This document shows, piece after piece, positions 52,437 through 60,596 of a stretch of DNA of 64,000 nt. Origin of the DNA: CAINVV01 sp963663005 (GTDB lineage Bacteria > Bacteroidota > Bacteroidia > Bacteroidales > Prolixibacteraceae). The position numbers and the translations under genes were made by a program. The stretch's first letter is position 1; each line of letters opens with the position of its first letter. The notes beneath the pieces are model-generated. The model did not search any database. It was not told the origin of the DNA and saw nothing but the letters and a program-made list of their open reading frames with translations. The stretch is from contig CAXXHH010000023.1 of the NCBI GenBank assembly GCA_963663005.2, forward strand, positions 89,166 through 153,165. Direction: 5' to 3'.

Positions 52437-54519
52437 CTATTTCGAATAGCTTATTCCTTCATTACAATTGAAAAGTGCGTATCCTGATCCTTCAAGATAA
52501 CCGGGGACATCCTCTTTTTGATTAGTCACTGTATCATTTGAAATTGGAGTGGAAAAAGGCATTTTACCTGTCGGATTAAATTTTCCCGTTACAACATCCA
52601 ACAAGGCATCTGTGGTTGTGCCAAAAGTTGCTAGTACACCCTGAATATTGCCTTTCGTCTTCTCATTGTAAATCTCGTCTATTACCCAAGGATTGGTATA
52701 ATTTACCACGATAATCGCCGGTTTTTGCGGATGTTAATTTATTAACATAGTCTACGTCTACACCGCATTTTGATAATGAGATTGAGATAGGAGCCCCATT
52801 AGAGCCGAATAATGAATTGCCGGTTGGGTTTATCCAGAGTAAAATCATCTCAGCTTCCTGTGGCGTTTTAACGAACTCCACCGGATATTTATTGTCATTT
52901 ATCGTAAATACAGTACCTGAAGGAGAATCCGGATCTCTTTGATTTTTCAGCAATGATTCAAAATAGATTTTAGTTTTTGATTTTACGGGTAATCCGGCAT
53001 TGTCATTGCGAAGCAGAACAATTGATTTGCGCAAAGCCAAATCGGCTTTCTCCTTAAAATTTTTGTTGTTAACAATTTTTTCAGCAGCATCAACATCTAC
53101 ATACGGATTTTCAAATAGACCAAGTTCGAATTTCTCCTTCAGGAGTCGAACAACAGATTCATCAATCAATTTCATATCCACTGAGCCACTTTTAACGACT
53201 CCCAGTAGCACCGAAGGATCAGAAATTCCTGAAAACAAGTTTACTCCTGCATCAATGGCTTTGGCAAATCTTTGCGGGATAGAAAGATTTTCTACACCCC
53301 AGGGCATATTGTCAATAGGACCTGTATCTGAATTAATGATACCCTTAAACCCTAATTTTTTTCTGAGAATGTCATTGATAACTTCTTTGTTGTAAGAGTA
53401 TCCAACTTCTTCAAATTTTGTACCTGAAGGGAGTGAATAGTAAGGCATGATGGAAGAGGTTCCTGCTTTTATTGCCGCTTTAAATGGAATCAGGTTATTC
53501 TCGAACATTCCACCTGGATAGACCTCCTTTTTACCCCAATCGAAATGAGAATCCTGACCTCCTTGTCCGGCACCGCCACCCGGGAAATGCTTGGTTGTTA
53601 AGGCAACAGAAGAGGCACTTAATTTCTCACCCTGGAATCCCAGAATAATCGCCGAGGTCATTTTCGCGACCCATTCCGCGTCTTCACCGAAAGTGCCGTT
53701 TACCCTTGACCATCTGGGTTCGGTGGATAAGTCGGCCATATACATATACCCCTTGCGAAGGCCTACCGCTAACCATTCCTGACGGGCGATATCGGCAAAC
53801 TCTCTTGTCAATTTCAGATCGTGCATGGCAGACAGTCCAAGTTCTCCCGGCCAATTTGAAAATACTGTCGTTCCAACACTTGTTCCCAGTGAGGCATTCG
53901 TGGTTATATTATTTCGTGGATTTGAGGCGATGATAGCAGGAATCCCCAGTGGTTCGCTTTCGCAAAGTGCCTGTAGTTTATTGGCCCATTCTGCCATCAC
54001 CCTCGCACTTTCGTTCGCTCTGAAAATAAAATGTCTATGATGAAACTCCTTCACAACTTTGGTGGTGCCGGCAGAACTGTTCATATTCGCTATGCGTTCG
54101 CCATTTCGGTTGCCGGCACCTTCTCTGCCCCTTGATTGTCCGGCCTGAGGACCGAATGGATTCACAGCCCTTCCTGTTTCATCAAAATCGCTGGCTGATA
54201 ATTTGTTGTTTGACTCTTCGGCTTTGCGGGCGCCAATCAGATTAGTGGTATTTATGAGCATAAAGCCAACTTTCTCCTCAACACTCATTTTAGAGAGCAG
54301 ATCCAGGCTCCTATCTTCAGATGACAATCTCCAGTCTTCGTACTTGTCCAGCTTGCCATTTCTGTTGAGGTCGCGGAATTTCAATTCACCTTCAGTTATT
54401 ATTTTAACAGACCTTACACCAAGGATTGGCTGAATTTTTTTCCCCTTGCCAGACACATTCAACGTAAAAACAAATAAGACCAGCAGTACAGGTAAAAGGG
54501 TTCGTACATGTTTCTTCAT
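52437..54519 (-). pseudogene. Glycoside hydrolase family 3 enzyme (beta-glucosidase-like), frameshifted by one extra base
   Basis: A GH3 protein of about 693 residues if the frame is restored. It has a signal peptide, an EF-hand-like loop (DLNRNGKLDKYEDW), the barrel with TKHFPGGGAGQGGQDSHF and the nucleophile region GIINSDTGPID, then a C-terminal sandwich. At a T5 run (52722-52726; A5 in the gene) the frame breaks: the first frame ends at KLTSAKTGDYRG, and with A4 it reads SAKPAIIVVNYTNPWVIDEI, a standard GH3 link. The remaining 90 residues are in the second frame. A homopolymer error is likely. The substrate is probably a beta-glucoside (inference). Confidence 0.87.
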
Positions 54520-54842
54520 AAAGTTGGAGTTTAATTATTTTATGATATTCACGAAGTCCTGGCCAAATCTCCTGGTCAGGATGTGTCCTTCGTTCGCAAA
54601 AATCAGTAAACAAATTTACAAAATTGTGAATTAAAAAGTGTTGTAATTGAATTTAACGGGGATTTGGGATTGTTTCAGTCTGCCCGGACTTAAAAAACCC
54701 CGGAGATCATCCGAGGTTCGAAGAAACTTTTGGAATAGAGTTTCCTATTTGATCCCATTGCTCCTGCCAAAACTCAACTTGCAGACGGCTCGCATTCTCT
54801 GGATTTTTCTCTCAGGGTAATGCCAATTGACAATAATATATG
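54520..54842. other. Intergenic region, no gene seen
   Basis: The 323 bp hold only an intrinsic terminator (54696-54718) and A/T-rich flanks. No reading frame with family-like sequence was found on either strand. Confidence 0.6.
54696..54718 (-). terminator. Intrinsic terminator downstream of the 56-residue membrane protein
   Basis: On the minus strand AACCTCGGA-TGATC-TCCGGGGTT followed by a T-tract. It lies about 125 bp past the stop of the small membrane gene. Confidence 0.7.
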
Positions 54843-55013
54843 CTAGTTATTATTATCCAATTTATTAATAAGCTCTCTTAAAAGATCATTTTGTTCTCTT
54901 TTCAATTCAAGCGATTTGTTCACTAAGTGATAAATGAAGTAAAAGGTAAAGACTATCAATGCAAGATAGACAACAGACATAAGGATCATAGGTAGAAAGA
55001 ACAGTGATTGCAT
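54843..55013 (-). CDS. 56-residue single-pass membrane protein, unknown function
   Basis: The product is a hydrophobic N-terminal helix (LPMILMSVVYLALIVFTFYF, about residues 7-26) followed by a charged amphipathic tail (SLELKREQNDLLRELINKLD) with heptad-like spacing, likely coiled coil. It is monocistronic, with a terminator hairpin downstream. I do not recognise the family; anchored coiled-coil peptides of this size are common in Bacteroidota. Confidence 0.6.
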   Translation of the reverse strand: MQSLFFLPMILMSVVYLALIVFTFYFIYHLVNKSLELKREQNDLLRELINKLDNNN

Positions 55014-55087
55014 AGGTTGAAGTTTTAATTTGACATTAAAGTTAGGAGAATTTTTTAGGGATCAAATGAAATTTCCGGTGATAGAAA

Positions 55088-55217
55088 AAATTAAGCATAA
55101 TCCCGGAGGGATTTAAGATTTATAGAAATGGGAATGATTAAAGAGGTTCGACCCCGGCGGGGTCGCAGATACGCAGGAATGCCATATTCTATAAACCTTA
55201 GACCTCTTCGAGGTCTT
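55088..55217 (-). repeat. 130-bp triple-hairpin dispersed element, copy B (inverted relative to copy A)
   Basis: In reverse complement it aligns with 4291-4420 end to end at the same length, with three inverted repeats: GACCTCGAAGAGGTC, CGACCCCGCCGGGGTCG and AATCCCTCCGGGATT. The first is a better palindrome here than in copy A. A transposase fragment follows directly on the plus strand, and tRNA-Val lies 228 bp further. Confidence 0.75.
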
Positions 55218-55237
55218 GTTGGCATTTGATCCCTAAA

Positions 55238-55411
55238 ATGATCAATGCTTCTGCAGAATCTTTCAATGCAAAAATCAAAGCCTTTCGATCAACTCAAAGA
55301 GGGGTGAGAGATGTAAATTTCTTCTTATTCAGGTTAACAAAATTTATGCATAATTCTTTCTCTCCACCTGAAATATCATTTGATCCGTTAAAGGCATATT
55401 ATTGGGAATAA
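55238..55411 (+). pseudogene. Transposase C-terminal remnant (DDE, ISL3/ISAon1-like)
   Basis: The frame MINASAESFNAKIKAFRSTQ continues with RGVRDVNFFLFRLTKFMHNS and ends FSPPEISFDPLKAYYWE. The block N-A-S-A-E-S-F-N-A-K-I-K is a typical C-terminal signature of DDE transposases seen in Bacteroidota (ISL3-like). Only about 58 residues remain, and the N-terminal two thirds are missing. The family label is from memory of the motif. Confidence 0.6.
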
Positions 55412-55444
55412 AAAAAGGTCACCAATTTCTTGATAACCTTTCTG

Positions 55445-55519
55445 TGGGAACTGTTGGAATCGAACCAACGACCCTCTGCTTGTAAGGCAGATGCTCTAAA
55501 CCAACTGAGCTAAGCTCCC
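55445..55519 (-). tRNA. tRNA-Val (TAC anticodon)
   Basis: Minus-strand reading: acceptor GGGAGCT with AGTTCCC, D-arm GCTCAGTTGGTTTAGAGC, anticodon stem TCTGC/GCAGA with loop CTTACAA (anticodon TAC), T-arm with TTCGATT, discriminator A. 75 nt. Confidence 0.95.
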
Positions 55520-55625
55520 TTCTTTCTTTAAAAGTGATGCAAAGATAATCCTTTTTTGTTTACTCCAAAACCGGAAAGTGAAAAAAATGAATTTTTCACT
55601 CATCCGGTTCCAAATGACTCAAGAA

Positions 55626-57233
55626 TTATTTCAGCGAGGCAAAAAAGTCATTGCCTTTGTCGTCGACGATAATAAAAGCAGGAAAATCAACTACCGTGAT
55701 TTTGCGGATCGCCTCCATTCCAAGTTCCGGAAAATCAATAACTTCTACCGATTTGATATTGTTCTTAGCCAGGATTGCTGCGGGTCCGCCGATGGATCCC
55801 AGATAGAATCCGCCATATTTTTTGCAGGCTTCCGTTACCTGGGTAGAACGATTTCCTTTGGCCAGCATAATCAGGGAGCCTCCAAGCGACTGAAATTTAT
55901 CCACATAGCTATCCATCCGTCCCGCAGTGGTGGGGCCGAAACTGCCGGAAGCCATTCCTTTCGGTGTTTTTGCCGGTCCTGCATAATAGACCGGATATTT
56001 TTTGAAGTATTCGGGCATTTCTTCGCCATTATCGATCATCTCCTTGATTCGGGCGTGGGCGATGTCGCGTGCTACAACCAGCGTGCCCTTGAGGCTAAGC
56101 CGCGTTTTGACCGGATATTTGGACAGCTCACGACGAATTTCTTCCATTGGGCGATCTAAATCTATCTCAACAGAAGGCTGCAGGTATGGTGCCGTTTTAG
56201 GCAGAAAGCGTTCCGGGTGCGTTTCCAATTGCTCCAGAAAAATTCCATCTTCCGTAATCTTGGCTTTGATATTGCGGTCCGCGCTACAGCTTACGCCGAT
56301 ACCGACTGGGCAGGAAGCTGCATGCCTGGGTAAACGAATTACCCGGACGTCGTGGACAAAATATTTTCCGCCAAACTGGGCGCCAATTTCACTCTTCTGA
56401 CAAATTTCTTTGATCTTTTCTTCCCATTCTAAATCTCTGAATGCCTGACCGCCTTCGTTACCGGAAACAGGCAAATAATCAAAGTAACCAGCTGATGCTT
56501 TTTTGACCGTTGCCAGATTGGCTTCTGCCGATGTGCCGCCGATGACGACCGCCAAGTGGTATGGCGGACAGGCGGATGTGCCCAGATCTTTGATTTTCTC
56601 TTTGATAAATTTGGTCAGGGTATCTTCGTTTAACAAGGATTTCGTCATCTGATAGAGGAAAGTCTTGTTGGCAGAGCCTCCACCTTTGGTGATAAACAGA
56701 AATTCGTAGGAACTACCTTCGGTTGCATATAGATCTATCTGTGCCGGAAGATTATTTCCGGTGTTCTTTTCATCAAACATGGTCAATGGAACGACCTGTG
56801 AATACCGCAGGTTGCGATCACGGTAGGTCTCGTAAATTCCTTTGGAAAGTAATTTTGCATCGTCACTGCCAGTCCAGACGTTTTCACCTTTTTTGCCAAT
56901 AACGATCGCCGTACCGGTATCCTGGCAAGTGGGCAATTCTCCTTCTGCAGAAATAACCTGATTCAGGAGCATGGTGTGAGCCACGAAGATATCATTATCG
57001 CTCGCTTCAGGATCTTTTAAAATAGCTGAAAGTTTTTCGAGATGGGATGCCCTAAGGTAAAATGAGACATCCGAGAATGCTTCCCGAGAAAGGAGTTCTA
57101 AACCTTCCGGAGCAATTTTCAGAATTTTTCTGCCGTCGACTTCAATCGTTTGAATAAAGTCTTTTGTTAACAGCCGGTATTGTGTTGTATCTTTTTGAAT
57201 CGGGAAAGGCTTTTGATAACTAAATTCAGACAT
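55626..57233 (-). CDS. fumA: Class I fumarate hydratase (4Fe-4S)
   Basis: A 535-residue iron-sulfur hydro-lyase interconverting fumarate and malate. The N-terminal alpha-type domain includes GELPTCQDTGTAIVIGKKGE and FITKGGGSANKTFLYQ; the C-terminal beta-type domain includes YYAGPAKTPKGMASGSFGPT and GGFYLGSIGGPAAILA. It is the single-chain form, as in E. coli FumA/B. I use ATG 57233 (MSEFSYQKPF); the upstream ATG at 57269 overlaps a TAnnTTTG box. No other TCA genes are adjacent. Confidence 0.94.
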   Translation of the reverse strand: MSEFSYQKPFPIQKDTTQYRLLTKDFIQTIEVDGRKILKIAPEGLELLSREAFSDVSFYLRASHLEKLSAILKDPEASDNDIFVAHTMLLNQVISAEGELPTCQDTGTAIVIGKKGENVWTGSDDAKLLSKGIYETYRDRNLRYSQVVPLTMFDEKNTGNNLPAQIDLYATEGSSYEFLFITKGGGSANKTFLYQMTKSLLNEDTLTKFIKEKIKDLGTSACPPYHLAVVIGGTSAEANLATVKKASAGYFDYLPVSGNEGGQAFRDLEWEEKIKEICQKSEIGAQFGGKYFVHDVRVIRLPRHAASCPVGIGVSCSADRNIKAKITEDGIFLEQLETHPERFLPKTAPYLQPSVEIDLDRPMEEIRRELSKYPVKTRLSLKGTLVVARDIAHARIKEMIDNGEEMPEYFKKYPVYYAGPAKTPKGMASGSFGPTTAGRMDSYVDKFQSLGGSLIMLAKGNRSTQVTEACKKYGGFYLGSIGGPAAILAKNNIKSVEVIDFPELGMEAIRKITVVDFPAFIIVDDKGNDFFASLK

Positions 57234-57258
57234 GGCGTAAATTTTTGTGGTGACAGTA

Positions 57259-57266
57259 CAAAGGTA
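57259..57266 (-). promoter_or_regulatory. Putative -7 box for the fumarase gene
   Basis: The minus strand reads TACCTTTG, matching TAnnTTTG, 25 bp before ATG 57233. Confidence 0.4.
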
Positions 57267-57361
57267 CAAATATCTATTTTTTGAATCGGCAACGGATACA
57301 AAAATTAGGCTTCGGGGAACCGAAGAATTAAACTCAATGCCTACCGCGATTGTGCAACAGA

Positions 57362-57997
57362 CTATTGCAACTGACCAGAATCAAAGGTGTAGATGCCATT
57401 TTCTTCCAGCAATGCCTTCTCAATCATCTTCTTAGCTACTTTGTCTACATGTATGGTTTTGTATTTTCGGGGGACCATGAAATCCAAGGCAGTCATCATC
57501 CATCCTGAAAATCTCTCAGCAGCTCGTTTTTCGACGCGTGGTCCAAGCAGCAAAGAGGGTCGAAAAATCCCCAGCCGGGGAAATCCAATCGATTTAAGTT
57601 CCTCCTCCATCTGACCCTTCACACGACTGTAGAAGATGGATGAAGAGGGGTTTGCACCCATCGAGCTCACAACAAAGAAGCCACTTGCGCCAAGAGATAA
57701 TGCCGCTTTGGCAAAATCAACCACATAGGTATGATCTACTTTGATAAATGCATCCTGACTTCCGGCTTTCGCAATGGTGGTACCCAGAGTACAATAGGCA
57801 TCATCTACCTTGAAATCAAAGTTTTGCTGCGGAAGCTCGTCAAAATTAAGTACGTGCTGATTGAGTTTTGGATGCACTAATTCCATCTTCCTTCTAACCA
57901 GAATATGCACCTGATCATATGCCTGAGATTCAAGGAGCATCCGGATCAGAGATGTGCCGATAAGTCCGGTTGCTCCGGCAACCAATGCTGTCTTCAT
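57362..57997 (-). CDS. NAD(P)-binding Rossmann-fold protein (HTATIP2-like)
   Basis: A 211-residue atypical short-chain reductase-like protein with the glycine motif TALVAGATGLIGTSLIRMLL and the region GASGFFVVSSMGANPSSSIF YSRVKG, where S and Y-x-x-x-K-like positions fall. It is related to CC3/HTATIP2, and no substrate is known. The ATG at 57997 fits the fold start. The gene is 26 bp after the end of the upstream barrel gene, whose stop it faces in the same direction. Confidence 0.8.
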   Translation of the reverse strand: MKTALVAGATGLIGTSLIRMLLESQAYDQVHILVRRKMELVHPKLNQHVLNFDELPQQNFDFKVDDAYCTLGTTIAKAGSQDAFIKVDHTYVVDFAKAALSLGASGFFVVSSMGANPSSSIFYSRVKGQMEEELKSIGFPRLGIFRPSLLLGPRVEKRAAERFSGWMMTALDFMVPRKYKTIHVDKVAKKMIEKALLEENGIYTFDSGQLQ

Positions 57998-58023
57998 ATC
58001 ATGGCAATTAAATTCGTTATAAA

Positions 58024-59400
58024 TCAAAACAGGTAATTCAATCCGATGTATAGACCTGAATCGCCGTCTTGTTTGTTCATTGTCATTCCGTAATCGAACG
58101 CGATGACGAAATTCTGATTCATCACAACTCTTAATCCCGCACCATAGCTGCCGTGTAGCTTCTCTGCATTGGGAGCAAAATAATCACTGGGTAAATCATA
58201 CTCCGTACTTGGGTGATTGTAAATGTATATTTCATTAAAAGGAATCGGAATCTTCTTTGTCACTTGGCCGAGGTCAACAAATGTGTTCAAACCCCAGTAA
58301 AACTTCTGTCCGATAAAGTTCATCCGCGCGAATTTCCACCTTAATTCAAAATTTCCGTAGGCAACGCCATCCCCATAAACTCTGTTCCTTTTTGCGCCAC
58401 GCAAATATCTCGATCCGCCTAAACCGACGGACGCATAGCTTGTCATGGCCGTCATAATCATCTGTGATTCATAGTAGAACGGAACATGACCGCCGATAGT
58501 TTGTTGCCAGCCAAGACGGTAGGCAAAAGAGAGGTTATCCTTTATCAGCGTGAAATATTGGCGATGCGTAAGAGAAAAACGAGTAAAGCCGGATTCGGCG
58601 CCCAGAAATTTCGGAGCCGTTGTAATCACGGCTTCCGTCCACATTCCTTTCATTGGATTAACTTTCACATTACGAGTGTCATACAGGATGCCGGCTTTTA
58701 ACTCCGGAACGAATCCTCCGTTAGCTTCACCTTGCGGGATAATTCCCCATTGGACATAGTTCTCGTAAAGGCCGGGCTGATTCTCAATGCTTGGCAACAT
58801 TTTGTCCTGACTTTTGTTTTTGTTAAGCTTGTCAATATTCACCGACGAAATAGCAAAATTGTGAAGGTTGATGCCGGCAATCCATTTGAAATGAGAGTCT
58901 CCGATACGATGCTGTAAATCGACTTTAAACCGGAACAGATTTTGCTGGAACTTGTAGAACATCCGTGACTTATAATCTACCGATTTGTCGTCTTCCCAAC
59001 GCTTGTTATAGACCGACTCAAATCCGTTAAACCCATAAAAGTCATTGGCCTGATCCGTCAGATAGGTCATGTCGCAGGAGAGATCGAAATTTTTTATGAG
59101 CTTGTCAGAATTATAATAAAAGCGATACACCCCGCTTCCTTTCGTAAAATGGGAGACCTCAAAATACAATGAATGGTTGAATGTCGGGAAGCGTTTTCCA
59201 TCGCCATAATCAAAGAAATTAACCAGAGCCCCATACTGAAAACCCAAATCGGTGTCGAACGATACGGCAGGCAGCGCTCCAAAATTCCATCCCGTTTTGA
59301 TGGAGTCAGATTTTTGTTTTTCTGCCTTATCTGCGGCACCGGATCGCATTACGCAGATGCATAGGAGCATCAGGGTCAGGAAAAGTCCATTTAGTCTCAT
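58024..59400 (-). CDS. Omp85/BamA-type outer-membrane barrel protein lacking POTRA domains
   Basis: A 458-residue protein with a signal peptide (ending RSGAAD). The body is an Omp85-like surface-antigen barrel: PAVSFDTDLGFQYGALVNFF, DLSCDMTYLTDQANDFYGFN, LGGSRYLRGAKRNRVYGDG (the lid/L6-like region containing L-R-G) and the terminal FDYGMTMNKQDGDSGLYIGL. There are no POTRA repeats, so it is not BamA itself. The role may be lipid or protein transport across the outer membrane. It lies upstream of the Rossmann-fold gene as a probable pair. Confidence 0.8.
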   Translation of the reverse strand: MRLNGLFLTLMLLCICVMRSGAADKAEKQKSDSIKTGWNFGALPAVSFDTDLGFQYGALVNFFDYGDGKRFPTFNHSLYFEVSHFTKGSGVYRFYYNSDKLIKNFDLSCDMTYLTDQANDFYGFNGFESVYNKRWEDDKSVDYKSRMFYKFQQNLFRFKVDLQHRIGDSHFKWIAGINLHNFAISSVNIDKLNKNKSQDKMLPSIENQPGLYENYVQWGIIPQGEANGGFVPELKAGILYDTRNVKVNPMKGMWTEAVITTAPKFLGAESGFTRFSLTHRQYFTLIKDNLSFAYRLGWQQTIGGHVPFYYESQMIMTAMTSYASVGLGGSRYLRGAKRNRVYGDGVAYGNFELRWKFARMNFIGQKFYWGLNTFVDLGQVTKKIPIPFNEIYIYNHPSTEYDLPSDYFAPNAEKLHGSYGAGLRVVMNQNFVIAFDYGMTMNKQDGDSGLYIGLNYLF

Positions 59401-59521
59401 AGTCCGTCTGGTTTTGTCAATTAATTCAATACGAATATCAGATTATTTTTTCAATTATCTTCAACCCTTAAAGGATATGTGCGTATAAGGAAGTTGAAAG
59501 TGAAAAGTGAAAAGTGGCACC

Positions 59522-59545
59522 GTAGGGACGTGTCGTGACGCGTCC
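59522..59545 (+). repeat. GTAG-headed REP-like palindrome, solitary copy
   Basis: GTAG followed by GGACGTGTCGTGACGCGTCC, the same element as at 5430-5453 with the same one-base asymmetry. The flanking text GTTGAAAGTGAAAAGTG also recurs near the 5.3 kb cluster. Confidence 0.65.
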
Positions 59546-59605
59546 TTGTTTGCAAAAGTTGAATATCGAAAGTTTAAACTGTTTTGACCATTTAAATATA
59601 CTAGT

Positions 59606-60445
59606 ATGAAGTTTATAGGTGCACATGTAAGTGCGGGTGGGGGAGTTGAGAATGCTCCGCTAAACGCGAACGAAATTGGGGCAAATGCATTTGCCTTATT
59701 TACAAAAAACCAACGGCAGTGGGTTTCGCCGCCACTTTCCGCCAAAAGTATTGCGGCGTTTAAATCCAACTGCGAAAAATTCGGATTTCTTCCGGAGATG
59801 ATACTTCCGCACGACAGCTATTTGATTAATCTGGGGCATCCGGAAGAGGAGCCGCTGGCTAAATCGAGGGAGGCTTTTCTGGATGAGATGCAACGTTGCG
59901 AACAACTTGGACTGAAACTTCTGAATTTTCATCCTGGAAGTCATCTGCAAAAGGTGGAGGTTTCCAAATGCCTGACCACCATTGCCGAGTCAATTAATTA
60001 TGTTTTGGAAAAGACAAAGGGCGTTACGGCCGTCATTGAAAATACTGCTGGCCAGGGTTCTAATTTGGGCTATATCTTCGAACAGGTTGCCGAAATTATT
60101 TCTCAGGTGGAAGATAAATCAAGGGTTGGTGTGTGTATCGACACCTGTCATACATTTACGTCTGGCTATGACCTCCGGGTCAAGGATGAATATGAACGAA
60201 CCTGGAGCAAATTTGGGGAGGTAATAGGATTTAACTACCTCCGCGGTATTCACCTGAACGACTCCAAAAAGGAACTTGGCTCACGTGTCGACCGTCATGA
60301 CAATGTAGGGAAAGGTCTTATTGGTATTGAGTTGTTTAAGATGGTCATGCAGGATGAACGGCTCAACCAAATCCCTATCATACTCGAAACGCCAGATGAA
60401 AGTTTATGGGCGGAAGAGATTAAATTGCTGAGAACTTTCGAATAA
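59606..60445 (+). CDS. nfo: Endonuclease IV (apurinic/apyrimidinic endonuclease)
   Basis: A 279-residue base-excision repair enzyme. Signatures: FIGAHVSAGGGVENAPLNAN, LPHDSYLINLGHPEEE, IENTAGQGSNLGY, VGVCIDTCHTFTSGYDLR and HLNDSKKELGSRVDRHDNVG, with the zinc-ligand His, Glu and Asp residues in place. It cleaves 5-prime of abasic sites. The gene is monocistronic; a REP-like element lies 60 bp upstream. Confidence 0.96.
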   Translation: MKFIGAHVSAGGGVENAPLNANEIGANAFALFTKNQRQWVSPPLSAKSIAAFKSNCEKFGFLPEMILPHDSYLINLGHPEEEPLAKSREAFLDEMQRCEQLGLKLLNFHPGSHLQKVEVSKCLTTIAESINYVLEKTKGVTAVIENTAGQGSNLGYIFEQVAEIISQVEDKSRVGVCIDTCHTFTSGYDLRVKDEYERTWSKFGEVIGFNYLRGIHLNDSKKELGSRVDRHDNVGKGLIGIELFKMVMQDERLNQIPIILETPDESLWAEEIKLLRTFE

Positions 60446-60596
60446 GTTTTCGATTTTGGAATTTACCGAACACGAAATTTGTAGCTTCTAATTGGTTCCC
60501 ACGTAAAAAGTGCGCAGGCCAAACTACCTGCAACGTCTTTTTACAGCAAATATTGGTCCAGCCGTAATTCCAAAATCTAAAATCCAAAATCTAAAA

